Shown here: one piece after another, positions 34,540 through 44,557 of the stretch
How positions within the stretch are numbered: the stretch's first letter is position 1
Layout: each line of letters starts with the position of its first letter
Source: Alkalimonas amylolytica
Lineage (GTDB): Bacteria > Pseudomonadota > Gammaproteobacteria > Enterobacterales > Alteromonadaceae
NCBI RefSeq assembly: GCF_900107845.1
Contig: NZ_FNRM01000002.1
Location: 333,312-397,311 of the forward strand
Direction of reading: 5' to 3'
DNA length: 64,000 nucleotides
Notes under the pieces: generated by a model
Database searches by the model: none
What the model saw: only the letters and a program-made list of their open reading frames with translations
What the model was told of the DNA's origin: nothing
Made by a program: the position numbers and the translations under genes

Positions 34540-34615
34540 TGGAGCGAGTAACGAGGTTCGAACTCGTGACCTCGACCTTGGCAAGGTCGCGCTCTACCAG
34601 CTGAGCTATACTCGC
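34540..34615 (-). tRNA. tRNA-Gly (GCC)
   Basis: The minus strand folds as a 76-base tRNA with encoded CCA: acceptor GCGAGTA, anticodon loop TTGCCAA and T-loop GTTCGAAC. It is identical to the second copy at 34863-34938. Confidence 0.97.
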
Positions 34616-34646
34616 GTATCTGCTTTACTGCTCTGGTTGCAGTAAA

Positions 34647-34733
34647 TGGTGCCCGGGGCCGGACTTGAACCGGCACGAGGTTTCCCTCGAGGGATTTTAA
34701 ATCCCTTGTGTCTACCGATTTCACCACCCGGGC
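34647..34733 (-). tRNA. tRNA-Leu (TAA)
   Basis: This is an 87-base class II tRNA with acceptor GCCCGGG, anticodon loop TTTAAAA (anticodon TAA), a long variable arm and encoded CCA. The order after pgsA matches the leuZ position in E. coli. Confidence 0.97.
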
Positions 34734-34762
34734 AGACAACTTTTTGTTACTCTATCAAGCAA

Positions 34763-34836
34763 TGGAGGCGGGTCCCGGAGTCGAACCGAGGTGGACGGAT
34801 TTGCAATCCGCTGCATGGCCACTCTGCCAACCCGCC
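34763..34836 (-). tRNA. tRNA-Cys (GCA)
   Basis: This is a 74-base tRNA with acceptor GGCGGGT, anticodon loop TTGCAAA and encoded CCA. It corresponds to cysT in the glyW-cysT-leuZ order. Confidence 0.97.
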
Positions 34837-34862
34837 AGTGTCAGGATTTACGCGTTGTAAAT

Positions 34863-34938
34863 TGGAGCGAGTAACGAGGTTCGAACTCGTGACCTCGACC
34901 TTGGCAAGGTCGCGCTCTACCAGCTGAGCTATACTCGC
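34863..34938 (-). tRNA. tRNA-Gly (GCC), second copy
   Basis: The sequence is the same as 34540-34615, including CCA. It is the first tRNA downstream of pgsA. E. coli has one Gly tRNA in this cluster, so the additional copy at the far end is a duplication. Confidence 0.97.
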
Positions 34939-35058
34939 ATTGTCCTACACCCTGTGCCTGAGCACGTGTCGCATTCTACTGGTTTCAGGCATTCAGTCAA
35001 CAATAAATTGTCACATTGTTGATCGACTGCTTATTTTTTTAGCTGCCCTGCTTATGCC

Positions 35059-35631
35059 TTACTCCGGCTCGCTGCCAAAGTCGTTTCTGGAGGCATACAC
35101 ATACTGCACCATGGAGGTAATGGTGAGCAGTGTGGCGATGTACAACAAGCCCCAGCTTAGCGGCATCACCCAGCCAAGCCAGGCAGCTGAGGGCTGCCAG
35201 ATCAGGCCAATCAGCGCCACCATCTGGAATATGGTTTTCAGTTTACCGCTGCCCGACACCGCCACACTGGCACGGCGGCCAAGGCCCGCCATCCATTCGC
35301 GCAGCGCCGAGATGATGATTTCTCGGCTGATCATAATCAGCGCTGGAATGGTCATCCACAGCAATTGCAGGTCTACGGTGACCAGCACCAGAGCCATCAC
35401 CACCATCACCTTATCAGCTACCGGATCCAAAAAGGCTCCAAAAGGGGTGGATTGCTCCAGCTTACGGGCCAGATAGCCGTCCAATGCATCGGTAATCGCC
35501 GCCAACACAAACACCAGTGCAGCCCAGAAACGGGCCGCCTCAATACCAGAATAAAACAACCATAGAAATACTGGGATCAGCAACAGCCGAAACAACGTCA
35601 GAAGATTGGGAATATTGATCATGTACGACAT
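35059..35631 (-). CDS. pgsA: CDP-diacylglycerol-glycerol-3-phosphate 3-phosphatidyltransferase
   Basis: The 190-residue membrane enzyme carries the CDP-alcohol phosphotransferase motif DALDGYLARKLEQSTPFGAF followed by LDPVADK (DGxxAR-G-D-D pattern). It makes phosphatidylglycerol phosphate, the first step to PG and cardiolipin. It has about four to five membrane segments. It lies between uvrC and the tRNA cluster as in many gammaproteobacteria, with a 32-base gap to uvrC, and probably shares the uvrY-uvrC transcript. Confidence 0.96.
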   Translation of the reverse strand: MSYMINIPNLLTLFRLLLIPVFLWLFYSGIEAARFWAALVFVLAAITDALDGYLARKLEQSTPFGAFLDPVADKVMVVMALVLVTVDLQLLWMTIPALIMISREIIISALREWMAGLGRRASVAVSGSGKLKTIFQMVALIGLIWQPSAAWLGWVMPLSWGLLYIATLLTITSMVQYVYASRNDFGSEPE

Positions 35632-35663
35632 CTCTCTTGTTGCGTTGCTGCGTTCATTCTATG

Positions 35664-37481
35664 CTACTTGCTATGCAGCTGCTGGTAAATGCTTTCTGCC
35701 TGTTGCCGGGAAATTCCCGGTACTTTGCTTAATTCTTCGACACTAGCCTGCTGCACGCCCTGCATACCGCCTAAAAACTGCAGCAAAGCCTGGCGGCGTT
35801 TCGGGCCTATGCCGGAAATCTGCTCGAGCGGACTTTTCAGTAAGGCTTTACCGCGCTTATTCCGATGCCCGGTTATCGCAAAACGGTGGGCTTCATCACG
35901 AATTTGCTGGATCAGGTGCAGCGCCGGGTGTTCAACCGGCAAATGAATGTCTGGCTGACCGGGGATTAACAGGGTTTCAAGCCCTGGCTTACGGCCTTCG
36001 CCTTTGGCAACCCCCATCAGCAGTGGCAGCCGATCGAAGTTGGCGCTGCTGAAAAAATCAATCGCTCGCTGCAACTGGCCTTTACCACCATCAATCACCA
36101 CCAAATCGGGCAGCAAACTTTCATCGGTCAGCTTGCCATAGCGCTTTTGCAGCGCAAAATCCATGGCGGCGTAGTCATCTCCAGCCGTGACACCTTTGAC
36201 ATTGTAACGCCGGTACAGGGTTTTATTGGCCCCCTTCTCATCAAATACCACACAAGAAGCAATGGTTTCCTGCCCCATGGTATGGCTGATATCAAAGCAT
36301 TCCATCTGATTGAGCGCGGCCCTGGGTTGAAATAACGCACTCAATGCCTGATAGCCGAGCCGAACTTTCTGGCTTTGGCTGACTTTACCATCGCAGGCAA
36401 TGCGGGCATTTTTGTTGGCCAACTCAAGATAACGCGCTTTCTCACCACGCTGCACCGAGTTCAATTGCACTTTACGCCCGGCCAATTCCGAGATGGCTGT
36501 TTGCAGCGCCTCTTTTCCCTGTGGGAGCTTGCCAAGTACAATGTCTTTCGGGACTTGCTGGCCGCCCATACGTTGCAAATAAAATTGCATAAGAAAAGCG
36601 GGCAGGATTTCTTCTTCACTGGTATTAGCCGGCAACTTGGGAAAGTAGGTTTTGCTGCCTATCACCTTGTGTTGACGAATAAACAATACATGCACTGCAG
36701 CCACGCCATGCATAAAACAAAAGCCGATCACATCCATCTCTTCGTGATCGCCACTGACCGACTGCTGCTCCTGTACCCGACGTAGCGCCTGAATTTGGTC
36801 GCGTAAGCGGGCGGCCTTTTCAAAAGCCAGTTCCTGACTGGCTTGCTCCATCTGCTGCACCAAATCGGCAATAATCTGCTGGTCTTTGCCGGTTAAGAAC
36901 AACCGTGCCAGTCGCACCTGCTCCTGATAATCGGTATCCGAAATTTTGCCAACACAAGGTGCTGAGCATAGTTTGAGCTGGTATTGCAGACAAGGCCTGG
37001 TGCGGGCCTGGTAATAGCTGTCTTCGCATTGGCGAATAGGAAAGATTTTCTGCATCAACTTCAGGCTTTGCCAAACAGCACCGGCATTGGGGTAAGGGCC
37101 AAAATACTGGCCTTTGACCGAACGAGCACCCCGGTGCGACATTAGTCTGGGATGTTTATGGTCAGTCAGAATAATGTAGGGGTAGGATTTATCATCACGC
37201 AGCAGAATATTGTACTTCGGCCGGTGCGCTTTGATCAGATTGTTTTCCAGCAGCAGTGCTTCAGTTTCACTGTGGGTCAGGGTCAGTTCGACCTGGGCTA
37301 TCTGGCTGACCAAGGCCCTGGTTTTAATGCTATCCACCTGGGCCCGGAAGTAACTGCTAAGACGCTTCTTTAGGTTTTTGGCTTTACCCACATAGATCAC
37401 GATGCCTTTGGCATTCAGCATCCGGTACACCCCGGGTTGCTGTGGCACCGACTGCATAAAGCCTTTCGCATCAAACATCAT
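35664..37481 (-). CDS. uvrC: Excinuclease ABC subunit C
   Basis: The 605-residue UvrC has the N-terminal GIY-YIG nuclease (QQPGVYRMLN then GIVIYVGKAKNLKKRLSSYF), a UVR coiled-coil region (LIADLVQQMEQASQELAFEKAARLRDQI), the RNase H-like nuclease domain (YRRYNVKGVTAGDDYAAM; LPDLVVIDGGKGQL) and C-terminal helix-hairpin-helix motifs (LEQISGIGPKRRQALL; SKVPGISRQQAESIY). It incises DNA on both sides of UvrB-bound lesions. Start codons at residue 1 or 2 are equally plausible. It lies 46 bases after uvrY. Confidence 0.97.
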   Translation of the reverse strand: MMFDAKGFMQSVPQQPGVYRMLNAKGIVIYVGKAKNLKKRLSSYFRAQVDSIKTRALVSQIAQVELTLTHSETEALLLENNLIKAHRPKYNILLRDDKSYPYIILTDHKHPRLMSHRGARSVKGQYFGPYPNAGAVWQSLKLMQKIFPIRQCEDSYYQARTRPCLQYQLKLCSAPCVGKISDTDYQEQVRLARLFLTGKDQQIIADLVQQMEQASQELAFEKAARLRDQIQALRRVQEQQSVSGDHEEMDVIGFCFMHGVAAVHVLFIRQHKVIGSKTYFPKLPANTSEEEILPAFLMQFYLQRMGGQQVPKDIVLGKLPQGKEALQTAISELAGRKVQLNSVQRGEKARYLELANKNARIACDGKVSQSQKVRLGYQALSALFQPRAALNQMECFDISHTMGQETIASCVVFDEKGANKTLYRRYNVKGVTAGDDYAAMDFALQKRYGKLTDESLLPDLVVIDGGKGQLQRAIDFFSSANFDRLPLLMGVAKGEGRKPGLETLLIPGQPDIHLPVEHPALHLIQQIRDEAHRFAITGHRNKRGKALLKSPLEQISGIGPKRRQALLQFLGGMQGVQQASVEELSKVPGISRQQAESIYQQLHSK

Positions 37482-37527
37482 TGAACAACCGCAGGCCTTC
37501 CGCCAATCTGTTTATCGGCACAAACCA

Positions 37528-38172
37528 TCACGCCTTGGCGATATCAATCATGCCATGACGCAACGCCAGGTGCGTTAACTCAACATCGCCATTGATGGCC
37601 AGCTTTTCAAACATCCGGTAGCGGTAAGAGTTCACCGTTTTGGCGCTGACATTTAGCTGTGTCGCTATGTCGTTGACCTTTTCACCCCGGGTGATCATCA
37701 GCATAATTTGCAGCTCCCGATCCGACAGCTCATCGAATGGATTCTGCCCCTGATGATTCAGTTTACTGAGCGCCATCTTTTGCGCCACTTCATCAGAAAT
37801 ATGCCGCACACCCGAGTGCACTTTACGGATCGCGGAAATCACCTCCGAAGGTGCCGCATTTTTCGAAATAAAGCCAGCAGCACCCAGCTGCATCACCTTA
37901 GTCGGCACCGGCTCTTCACACGTTACAGACAGTGCCAGCACTTTGACATCCGGACAAAAATGCAAAATACGCTTGGTTGCGGTCATGCCACCCATGCCAG
38001 GCATGTTCATATCCATCAACACCACATCGGGTTCCTGATGACGACAAAATTGCAGAGCTTCTTCGCCGGTACCAGCTTCGCCTATCACCTTGATACCACG
38101 CTCGTCCTTAAGAATGCGACTGATGCCAGTTCGAACAAGCTCATGATCATCGACAATGAGTACGTTAATCAA
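37528..38172 (-). CDS. uvrY: GacA/UvrY response regulator
   Basis: The 214-residue response regulator has a receiver domain with LIVDDHELVRTG, the phosphorylation site VVLMDMNMPGM and a LuxR-type helix-turn-helix DNA-binding domain at the C-terminus (LSDRELQIMLMITRGEKVNDIATQLNVSAKTV). Its position before uvrC is that of UvrY/GacA, which with the BarA/GacS kinase activates Csr/Rsm small RNAs. The kinase gene is not in the window. A candidate GGA-rich RNA is found at the far end (63727-63992). Confidence 0.95.
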   Translation of the reverse strand: MINVLIVDDHELVRTGISRILKDERGIKVIGEAGTGEEALQFCRHQEPDVVLMDMNMPGMGGMTATKRILHFCPDVKVLALSVTCEEPVPTKVMQLGAAGFISKNAAPSEVISAIRKVHSGVRHISDEVAQKMALSKLNHQGQNPFDELSDRELQIMLMITRGEKVNDIATQLNVSAKTVNSYRYRMFEKLAINGDVELTHLALRHGMIDIAKA

Positions 38173-38377
38173 GCTGCTTCTCCGCTTTACTGGTTCGTTC
38201 TTTTTATTAGCTATAGCTTAGTCGAGAACAGCCATTAACTCGACCTATCGCTGCATTTTGAGCAGCAAATTTTAATCGAAACTACAACGCGGGCTTAGTC
38301 TGCCAGATTGAGTGACAAGATGGAAACAAAACTTTGGGTGACGTAACAAAATTGCGGCATGCTAGCAGAATAAAAAA

Positions 38378-38468
38378 TGGCGGAGGGAGAGAGATTCGAA
38401 CTCTCGGTGGGCTATTAACCCACGCCGGTTTTCAAGACCGGTGCATTCAACCGCTCTGCCATCCCTCC
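38378..38468 (-). tRNA. tRNA-Ser (TGA), copy 1
   Basis: This 91-base class II tRNA has acceptor GGAGGGA, anticodon loop CTTGAAA (TGA), a long variable arm and encoded CCA. It is identical to the copy at 38541-38631. Confidence 0.97.
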
Positions 38469-38540
38469 GGCATCACCCAATACGGTACTGGGGGCTAATT
38501 CACAGCTGATTTTTAACGGGCTTAGCCAACCCGGTAAAAA

Positions 38541-38631
38541 TGGCGGAGGGAGAGAGATTCGAACTCTCGGTGGGCTATTAACCCACGCCGGTTTTCAAGA
38601 CCGGTGCATTCAACCGCTCTGCCATCCCTCC
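38541..38631 (-). tRNA. tRNA-Ser (TGA), copy 2
   Basis: Identical in sequence to copy 1, including CCA. The flanking 72 bases between the copies are not duplicated beyond a few bases next to the tRNA. Confidence 0.97.
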
Positions 38632-38845
38632 AGCGAGGCGTATACTAATCAGTTTGCTGGGGAAAGAAAAGTCCTTTTTATCATTCTTCGGTTCAGCCAG
38701 CCAATTTTTCATCAATTTGGTTTTTCTGACTCAGTTTTGCTACGGAATCACTAGAGCTCCGGGAACTTAGCAGGTATGATAGTTATCAAAGCATTAACTA
38801 AGATCTGGTTCTGTAGATTACGCAACCAATGTTAAGGAGACCTGT

Positions 38846-39511
38846 ATGTCGTACAGAGAAACCCAAACCATCAGCTCGGTGAGCCGTGGTGTAGAAATTA
38901 ATAAAGTACTGCGCAATACCTATTTCCTGCTCGGTATGACACTGGCGGTTAGCGCCATTGCGGCCGTTTTTGCCATGGCGTTAAATATTTCGCCTATGGC
39001 ATCTCTGGTCTGCATGATTGCTGGCTTTGTGTTGTTGTTTGTGGTGAACAAGCAAGCCGATAAAGCCAGCGGTATTTTCTGGGTATTTGCCTTTACTGCC
39101 CTGTTTGGTGCCTCTTTAGGCCCCATGTTGAATTACTACGTTGGCCTGGCCAATGGCCCAAGCCTGATTATGCAGGCTTTAGCCGGTACCGCAGTGATTT
39201 TCTTCTCACTGTCGGCCTACGCCTTGACCACCCGGAAAGACTTTTCCTTTATGGGCGGCTTCCTGTTTGTTGGCCTGATTGTGGTACTGCTGGCGATTCT
39301 GGCGAATCTGTTCTTGCAAATACCGGCAATGTCTCTTGCCATCAGCTCAGCCGTGATCCTGATCATGTCTGGTCTGATCCTGTTTGATACCAGTCGTATC
39401 ATTCATGGCGGTGAAACCAACTACATCCGTGCAACGGTAGCACTCTACCTGAACATCTTTAATATTTTTGTTCATCTGCTAAGTCTGCTGGGCGTGCTGA
39501 ACAACGACTAA
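38846..39511 (+). CDS. yccA: Bax inhibitor-1 family membrane protein (YccA-like)
   Basis: The 221-residue inner-membrane protein has seven membrane segments in the BI-1 arrangement: NTYFLLGMTLAVSAIAAVFA, the LFGASLGPMLNYYVGL motif and the C-terminal ILFDTSRIIHGGETNYIRAT with the conserved Asp and His. YccA interacts with and restrains the FtsH protease in E. coli, and BI-1 proteins can leak calcium. The AAGGAG before the ATG fixes the start. A terminator separates it from tusD. Confidence 0.93.
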   Translation: MSYRETQTISSVSRGVEINKVLRNTYFLLGMTLAVSAIAAVFAMALNISPMASLVCMIAGFVLLFVVNKQADKASGIFWVFAFTALFGASLGPMLNYYVGLANGPSLIMQALAGTAVIFFSLSAYALTTRKDFSFMGGFLFVGLIVVLLAILANLFLQIPAMSLAISSAVILIMSGLILFDTSRIIHGGETNYIRATVALYLNIFNIFVHLLSLLGVLNND

Positions 39512-39556
39512 ATCAGAGCCGATACAGACACTTTGTCGTTGGCTTGTTTTCCGGTA

Positions 39557-39587
39557 AAATGCCTCCTTTGTGTGAGGCATTTTTTTT
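39557..39587 (+). terminator. Terminator between yccA and tusD
   Basis: ATGCCTC and GAGGCAT pair around CTTTGTGT, followed by a run of eight T. The tusD start is only ten bases beyond the run, so tus expression requires its own promoter or partial read-through. Confidence 0.85.
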
Positions 39588-39596
39588 GAGGCCCTG

Positions 39597-39959
39597 ATGA
39601 CCACCTTTGCCCTGCTGCTGACCCAGTCGCCTTTTGCCGGCCAGGCTTTTCAAAGCTGCCTGCGCTTTGCCAACGCAGCCGTGCAAGCCAGGCATCAGGT
39701 AGAGCACATCTTTTTGTACCAGGATGCGGTGCTGGCAGCCAGTGTCGCCATCGATCTGCCCTCTGATGAACCCAATGCAGCGGCTTTACTGGCAGACTTT
39801 TGCCAACAACAACAAATTCCCTTGTTGTTTTGCAGCACAGCGGCAGAAAAACGTGGTGTTAACCTGCAGCCGGATCAGCTTGGCGCGGGCTATCAGCTGG
39901 CTGGCCTGGCCGAGCATGCCATGCGACTGAGTAAGTGCGATAAACTGGTGCAATTCTGA
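39597..39959 (+). CDS. tusD: Sulfurtransferase complex subunit TusD
   Basis: The 120-residue DsrE-fold subunit contains the catalytic cysteine in LLFCSTAAEKRGV, the sulfur-accepting site of TusD, which takes persulfide from TusA and hands it to TusE. FAGQAFQSCLRFANA and HQVEHIFLYQDAVLAA are family segments. It begins the tusDCBE run for 2-thiouridine formation at the wobble position of tRNA. Its last base is the first base of tusC. Confidence 0.93.
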   Translation: MTTFALLLTQSPFAGQAFQSCLRFANAAVQARHQVEHIFLYQDAVLAASVAIDLPSDEPNAAALLADFCQQQQIPLLFCSTAAEKRGVNLQPDQLGAGYQLAGLAEHAMRLSKCDKLVQF

Positions 39960-40321
39960 TGAGCTACTCCACCTTAATCTGGTTGCAGAGCAGCCCCTAC
40001 AACAGCAGCGCCGCCCGTGAAGCACTGGATTATATCCTTGCACTAGCTGCAGTGGATTGCCCGGCGCAGTTGCTGTTAAGTGGCCCGGCTGTTTGCCTGC
40101 TGCAGCCTCATGCCGATGTTAGCGCTGCCCTGCAATTGAAAGACTGCAGTAAGTTGCTCGGGTTATTCGAGCTTTACGATTTGCCCGTGCCGCTGGTCTG
40201 TCAGGACAGTCTGAATCAATACCAGCCAGAGCCGGGCCAACTCAATCAGGCGATCACACTGCTTTCAAAACAGCAAATAACTGAACGGCTGGCTCGGTTT
40301 CAGCATGTGGTTACTTTGTAA
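39959..40321 (+). CDS. tusC: Sulfurtransferase complex subunit TusC
   Basis: The 120-residue DsrF-like subunit starts MSYSTLIWLQSSPYNSSAAREALDYILALAAV and is the non-catalytic partner in the TusBCD heterohexamer. It lacks the TusD catalytic cysteine context. The start overlaps the tusD stop by one base and tusB follows 14 bases later. Sequence conservation in this family is weak, so the call rests mainly on the start motif and on position between tusD and tusB. Confidence 0.88.
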   Translation: MSYSTLIWLQSSPYNSSAAREALDYILALAAVDCPAQLLLSGPAVCLLQPHADVSAALQLKDCSKLLGLFELYDLPVPLVCQDSLNQYQPEPGQLNQAITLLSKQQITERLARFQHVVTL

Positions 40322-40335
40322 GGACGGTTGCTCCA

Positions 40336-40602
40336 ATGAAATTAGTACACTGGATCTACCCCGAACTCCCTTCTCAGACCTTGCTAGCGCAGTTACAACC
40401 GCAGGATGTTTTGCTGTTGCGCCAGGATGGCTGCTATGGCCTGGCACTGCCCTGGCCTGAACTACCCTGTCGTTTATTGGTGCTGACCACGGATTTACAC
40501 GCACGCGGCCTGAGCCTGAGAACACCCTGGCAAGCCATTGATGATACCAGTTGGGTGGAGCTGGCGGCGCAGGCCTCACAGGTGGTGCTATGGCCGAAGT
40601 AA
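40336..40602 (+). CDS. tusB: Sulfurtransferase complex subunit TusB
   Basis: An 88-residue DsrH-type subunit with the pattern DVLLLRQDGCYGLALPWP in the middle, where TusB usually has its single cysteine. It completes the TusBCD complex. Its 3' end overlaps tusE by 13 bases, giving translational coupling. Assignment rests on length, position and the DsrH-like core. Confidence 0.88.
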   Translation: MKLVHWIYPELPSQTLLAQLQPQDVLLLRQDGCYGLALPWPELPCRLLVLTTDLHARGLSLRTPWQAIDDTSWVELAAQASQVVLWPK

Positions 40603-40925
40603 TGGTAAATAACCAGCGCATCCCGCTGGATAAACACGGCTATCTGGCGGATTTATCGCTGTGGAGCACCGCACTTGCCGAGTACTTTGCCCGGCAAGAA
40701 GGCATTGAACTGACCGAGGCGCATTGGGAAGTGGTGAACTTTGTGCGGGGTTTTTATCAGCAACATCAAACCTCCCCCGCCATCCGGCTGTTGGTAAAAG
40801 CCATGGCCCAGCACTATGGGCCGGAAAAAGGCAGCAGCAAGTACTTGTTTCTGCTGTTTCCGGATGGCCCTGCCAAGCAGGCCACCCGCATTGCCGGCTT
40901 ACCTAAGCCAGCACGCTGTCTTTAA
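40590..40925 (+). CDS. tusE: TusE/DsrC-family sulfur carrier
   Basis: From the ATG at 40590 the protein is 111 residues and starts MAEVMVNNQRIPLDKHGYL. The DsrC/TusE signatures are the TEAHWEVVNFVRGFY helix, the arginine-rich SPAIRLLVKAM segment and the invariant penultimate cysteine (PARCL). It accepts sulfur from TusBCD and passes it to MnmA for tRNA thiolation. An in-frame ATG 13 codons earlier lies inside tusB and gives an unlikely Gly-rich start. Confidence 0.94.
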   Translation: MAEVMVNNQRIPLDKHGYLADLSLWSTALAEYFARQEGIELTEAHWEVVNFVRGFYQQHQTSPAIRLLVKAMAQHYGPEKGSSKYLFLLFPDGPAKQATRIAGLPKPARCL

Positions 40926-40975
40926 CCATCCGGCGAATAGGCTGTATCTTGCTCGCTAGCAGGTGTTACGTTGCG

Positions 40976-41179
40976 TTAAAAGCTATCGCGTACTATGCCC
41001 ATCACCGCCTCAAAAAAGAACAGGACTGCAATCAATACCACCCCAAGCAATAACAAGCGATACAGCCAGCGCCGGATCCGCGCTGGCACTTTCACATCCG
41101 GCGCGGTCGGCCGCAGTCGCTTTGCACTGCTGGCCTTATCAGCTGCTTGACCGGGCTCTTTGCCAGGCTTGGCAGGCAT
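40976..41179 (-). CDS. Small single-span membrane protein, 67 aa
   Basis: A basic, proline- and alanine-rich N-terminus (MPAKPGKEPGQAADKASSAKRLRPT) precedes one hydrophobic segment (WLYRLLLLGVVLIAVLFFFEAV) and a short tail. The family is not recognised with confidence. It lies 11 bases after serS on the same strand and may be co-transcribed. The clear membrane segment after a basic stretch argues that it is real, with the N-terminus in the cytoplasm. Confidence 0.6.
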   Translation of the reverse strand: MPAKPGKEPGQAADKASSAKRLRPTAPDVKVPARIRRWLYRLLLLGVVLIAVLFFFEAVMGIVRDSF

Positions 41180-41190
41180 ACCGGGGGTCC

Positions 41191-42498
<1,308 letters not shown>

Positions 42499-42556
42499 TC
42501 AAACTTCCCGGTAAAGGGCCATTGAGGCCAATCAGACAATAACTGGCAATAGTGTA

Positions 42557-43900
42557 TCATTGCCGATAGCGTTTGTTCGGACTTTGTGCATCCAATTGCT
42601 GCAAATAGCGCATTTTTTCAGCAAGTTGCTTTTCCAGACCACGTTCAGTCGGCTGATAGAGTTGCAGATCACAGAGTGCCTCTGGCAAGTAGCTCTCGCC
42701 AGCAGCATAGGCCCCCTCTTCATTGTGCGCATAGCGGTATTCAGCGCCAAAGCCCAGCTCTTTCATCAGCTTGGTGGGCGCATTGCGCAGATGAGGCGGC
42801 ACCTCATGATCCGGCTGCTCGCGCACCAGCTGACGCATTTGCTTAAAAGCCGAATACAAGGCATTGCTTTTTGGCGCCAGCGCCAGATAGACCGCAGCCT
42901 GAGCAATGGCACGCTCTCCTTCAGCCGGGCCTACCCGCTGAAAGGTATCCCAGGCATTCAGTGCCAGAGTTAAGGCTCTTGGATCGGCATTGCCAATGTC
43001 CTCGCTGGCTATCGCCAACAAGCGCCTGGCAACATAGAGCGGATCGCCGCCACCTTCCAAAATACGGCAGTACCAGTACAAAGCCGCATCCGGTGATGAG
43101 CCACGCACCGATTTATGAAAGGCAGAAATCAAATCGTAAAACTGATCGCCCTGGTTATCAAAACCTGGCAGCTTGCGGGGTACCAACTGTCGAACCAGTT
43201 CTGCACTGACCGGCTGCTGGACACCGGATGCTGCACTGTACTCGGCAATCAACTCCAGCAAGTTCAGTAATTGGCGGGCATCGCCACCAGCCAACAGTAG
43301 CAACAGCGCTTGCGCCTCGTCACTGAGCGTTAGTTGCAGTCGGCCCAAACCCAGCTCGGTCTCGGTTAAGGCGCGCACAATCAGCGGTTTTAATTCCTCG
43401 TCGGTCAGCTTGTTTAGCACGCAGACCCTGGCCCTGGATAAAATAGCGTTGTTCAGGGCAAAAGATGGGTTCTCGGTAGTAGCACCAATAAAGACAATAG
43501 TGCCATCCTCGATGTGCGGTAAAAACGCATCCTGCTGGCTTTTATTAAAGCGATGCACCTCATCAACAAACAGCAAAGTGCGCTTTTGCCATTGCAGTTG
43601 GCGCTCTTTGGCTTGCTGAATAGCATCACGAATTTCTTTGATGCCAGCGGTGACCGCCGATAGCTTGCACAGCTCGGCATCGGCATGACGGGCAATAATT
43701 TCCGCTAACGTGGTTTTACCGGTACCGGGAGGGCCCCACAGGATCAGAGAAAATACCTTGCCTTGCTCAATAGCCTGACGCAGCGGCAAGCCTGGTGCCA
43801 GCAGATGCTGCTGACCGACATAATCAGCCAGCGTCTGTGGCCGCAACCTTGCCGCCAAAGGCCTGATATCATCGCTAAAATCGAAGTTCAGCGTCGACAC
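42557..43900 (-). CDS. rarA: Replication-associated recombination protein A
   Basis: The 447-residue AAA+ ATPase has Walker [10 protein letters not shown] near residue 57, Walker [19 protein letters not shown], sensor 1 [11 protein letters not shown] and the C-terminal MgsA/RarA domain ([27 protein letters not shown]). It acts at stalled replication forks and is related to clamp loaders. The length equals that of E. coli RarA. It lies between lolA and serS. Confidence 0.97.
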   Translation of the reverse strand: MSTLNFDFSDDIRPLAARLRPQTLADYVGQQHLLAPGLPLRQAIEQGKVFSLILWGPPGTGKTTLAEIIARHADAELCKLSAVTAGIKEIRDAIQQAKERQLQWQKRTLLFVDEVHRFNKSQQDAFLPHIEDGTIVFIGATTENPSFALNNAILSRARVCVLNKLTDEELKPLIVRALTETELGLGRLQLTLSDEAQALLLLLAGGDARQLLNLLELIAEYSAASGVQQPVSAELVRQLVPRKLPGFDNQGDQFYDLISAFHKSVRGSSPDAALYWYCRILEGGGDPLYVARRLLAIASEDIGNADPRALTLALNAWDTFQRVGPAEGERAIAQAAVYLALAPKSNALYSAFKQMRQLVREQPDHEVPPHLRNAPTKLMKELGFGAEYRYAHNEEGAYAAGESYLPEALCDLQLYQPTERGLEKQLAEKMRYLQQLDAQSPNKRYRQ

Positions 43901-43906
43901 CCGGCT

Positions 43907-44557
43907 TTACCTTTGATCGTCGATATCAACATCAGCCGGTGGCTGAAACTGAAACAAATCGGTAGCGAAGTCAGAACCAACATCAGGCTGTGGCTGAAAA
44001 TGGAAGATACTACGTTGGCCGTTTAAATCCAGCACTTGCATGATGTTAAGGCCGGCAGCGGTAAAGTGCAGTTGCAAATACTGAACAGGACTGGCCGGAT
44101 CAACAGACTGGATACGATAGCCATCATCCAGCTGACTAATCCGGTATTGCTGCCACAAACTGGCATCGTTCGACATCAACAAGGTAAAGGGCGTGCGTTC
44201 CAGCTCAGCTTTGGCATCATAGATGGTGACCTGCTCCAGCAGCTCATGGTAATACCATAAGGTTTCGCCATCACCAACAAATAATATAGGCTCCGGCAGT
44301 TCCATCTGATAACGGAACTTGCCCGGCTGCTGCAGCCAGAGCTCGCCTTCACCCTGCTGCACCAACTGCTGCTGCATATCAAACACCTGCTGTTCAAAGC
44401 GGGCATAAAAACGCGTCATGTCAGCCAGTTGCTGCTGCAAAGCTTTGCTTGCCTGCTCCGAGTCGCTCGGTTCAGAGGCATAATCAGCCACTGCCTGAAC
44501 ACTGACCAAACACGCCGTGCTCAGCAGCAAGCTGGCTGCTAAAAACAATGATTTCAT
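43907..44557 (-). CDS. lolA: Outer membrane lipoprotein chaperone LolA
   Basis: The 216-residue periplasmic protein has a signal peptide ([24 protein letters not shown]) and the LolA fold: ADMTRFYARFEQQVFDMQ, GELWLQQPGKFRYQMELPEP and LFVGDGETLWYYHELLEQVTIY are characteristic strands of the half-barrel that carries lipoproteins from LolCDE to LolB. The start overlaps the ftsK stop by one base, so it is translationally coupled to ftsK. Confidence 0.96.
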   Translation of the reverse strand: MKSLFLAASLLLSTACLVSVQAVADYASEPSDSEQASKALQQQLADMTRFYARFEQQVFDMQQQLVQQGEGELWLQQPGKFRYQMELPEPILFVGDGETLWYYHELLEQVTIYDAKAELERTPFTLLMSNDASLWQQYRISQLDDGYRIQSVDPASPVQYLQLHFTAAGLNIMQVLDLNGQRSIFHFQPQPDVGSDFATDLFQFQPPADVDIDDQR

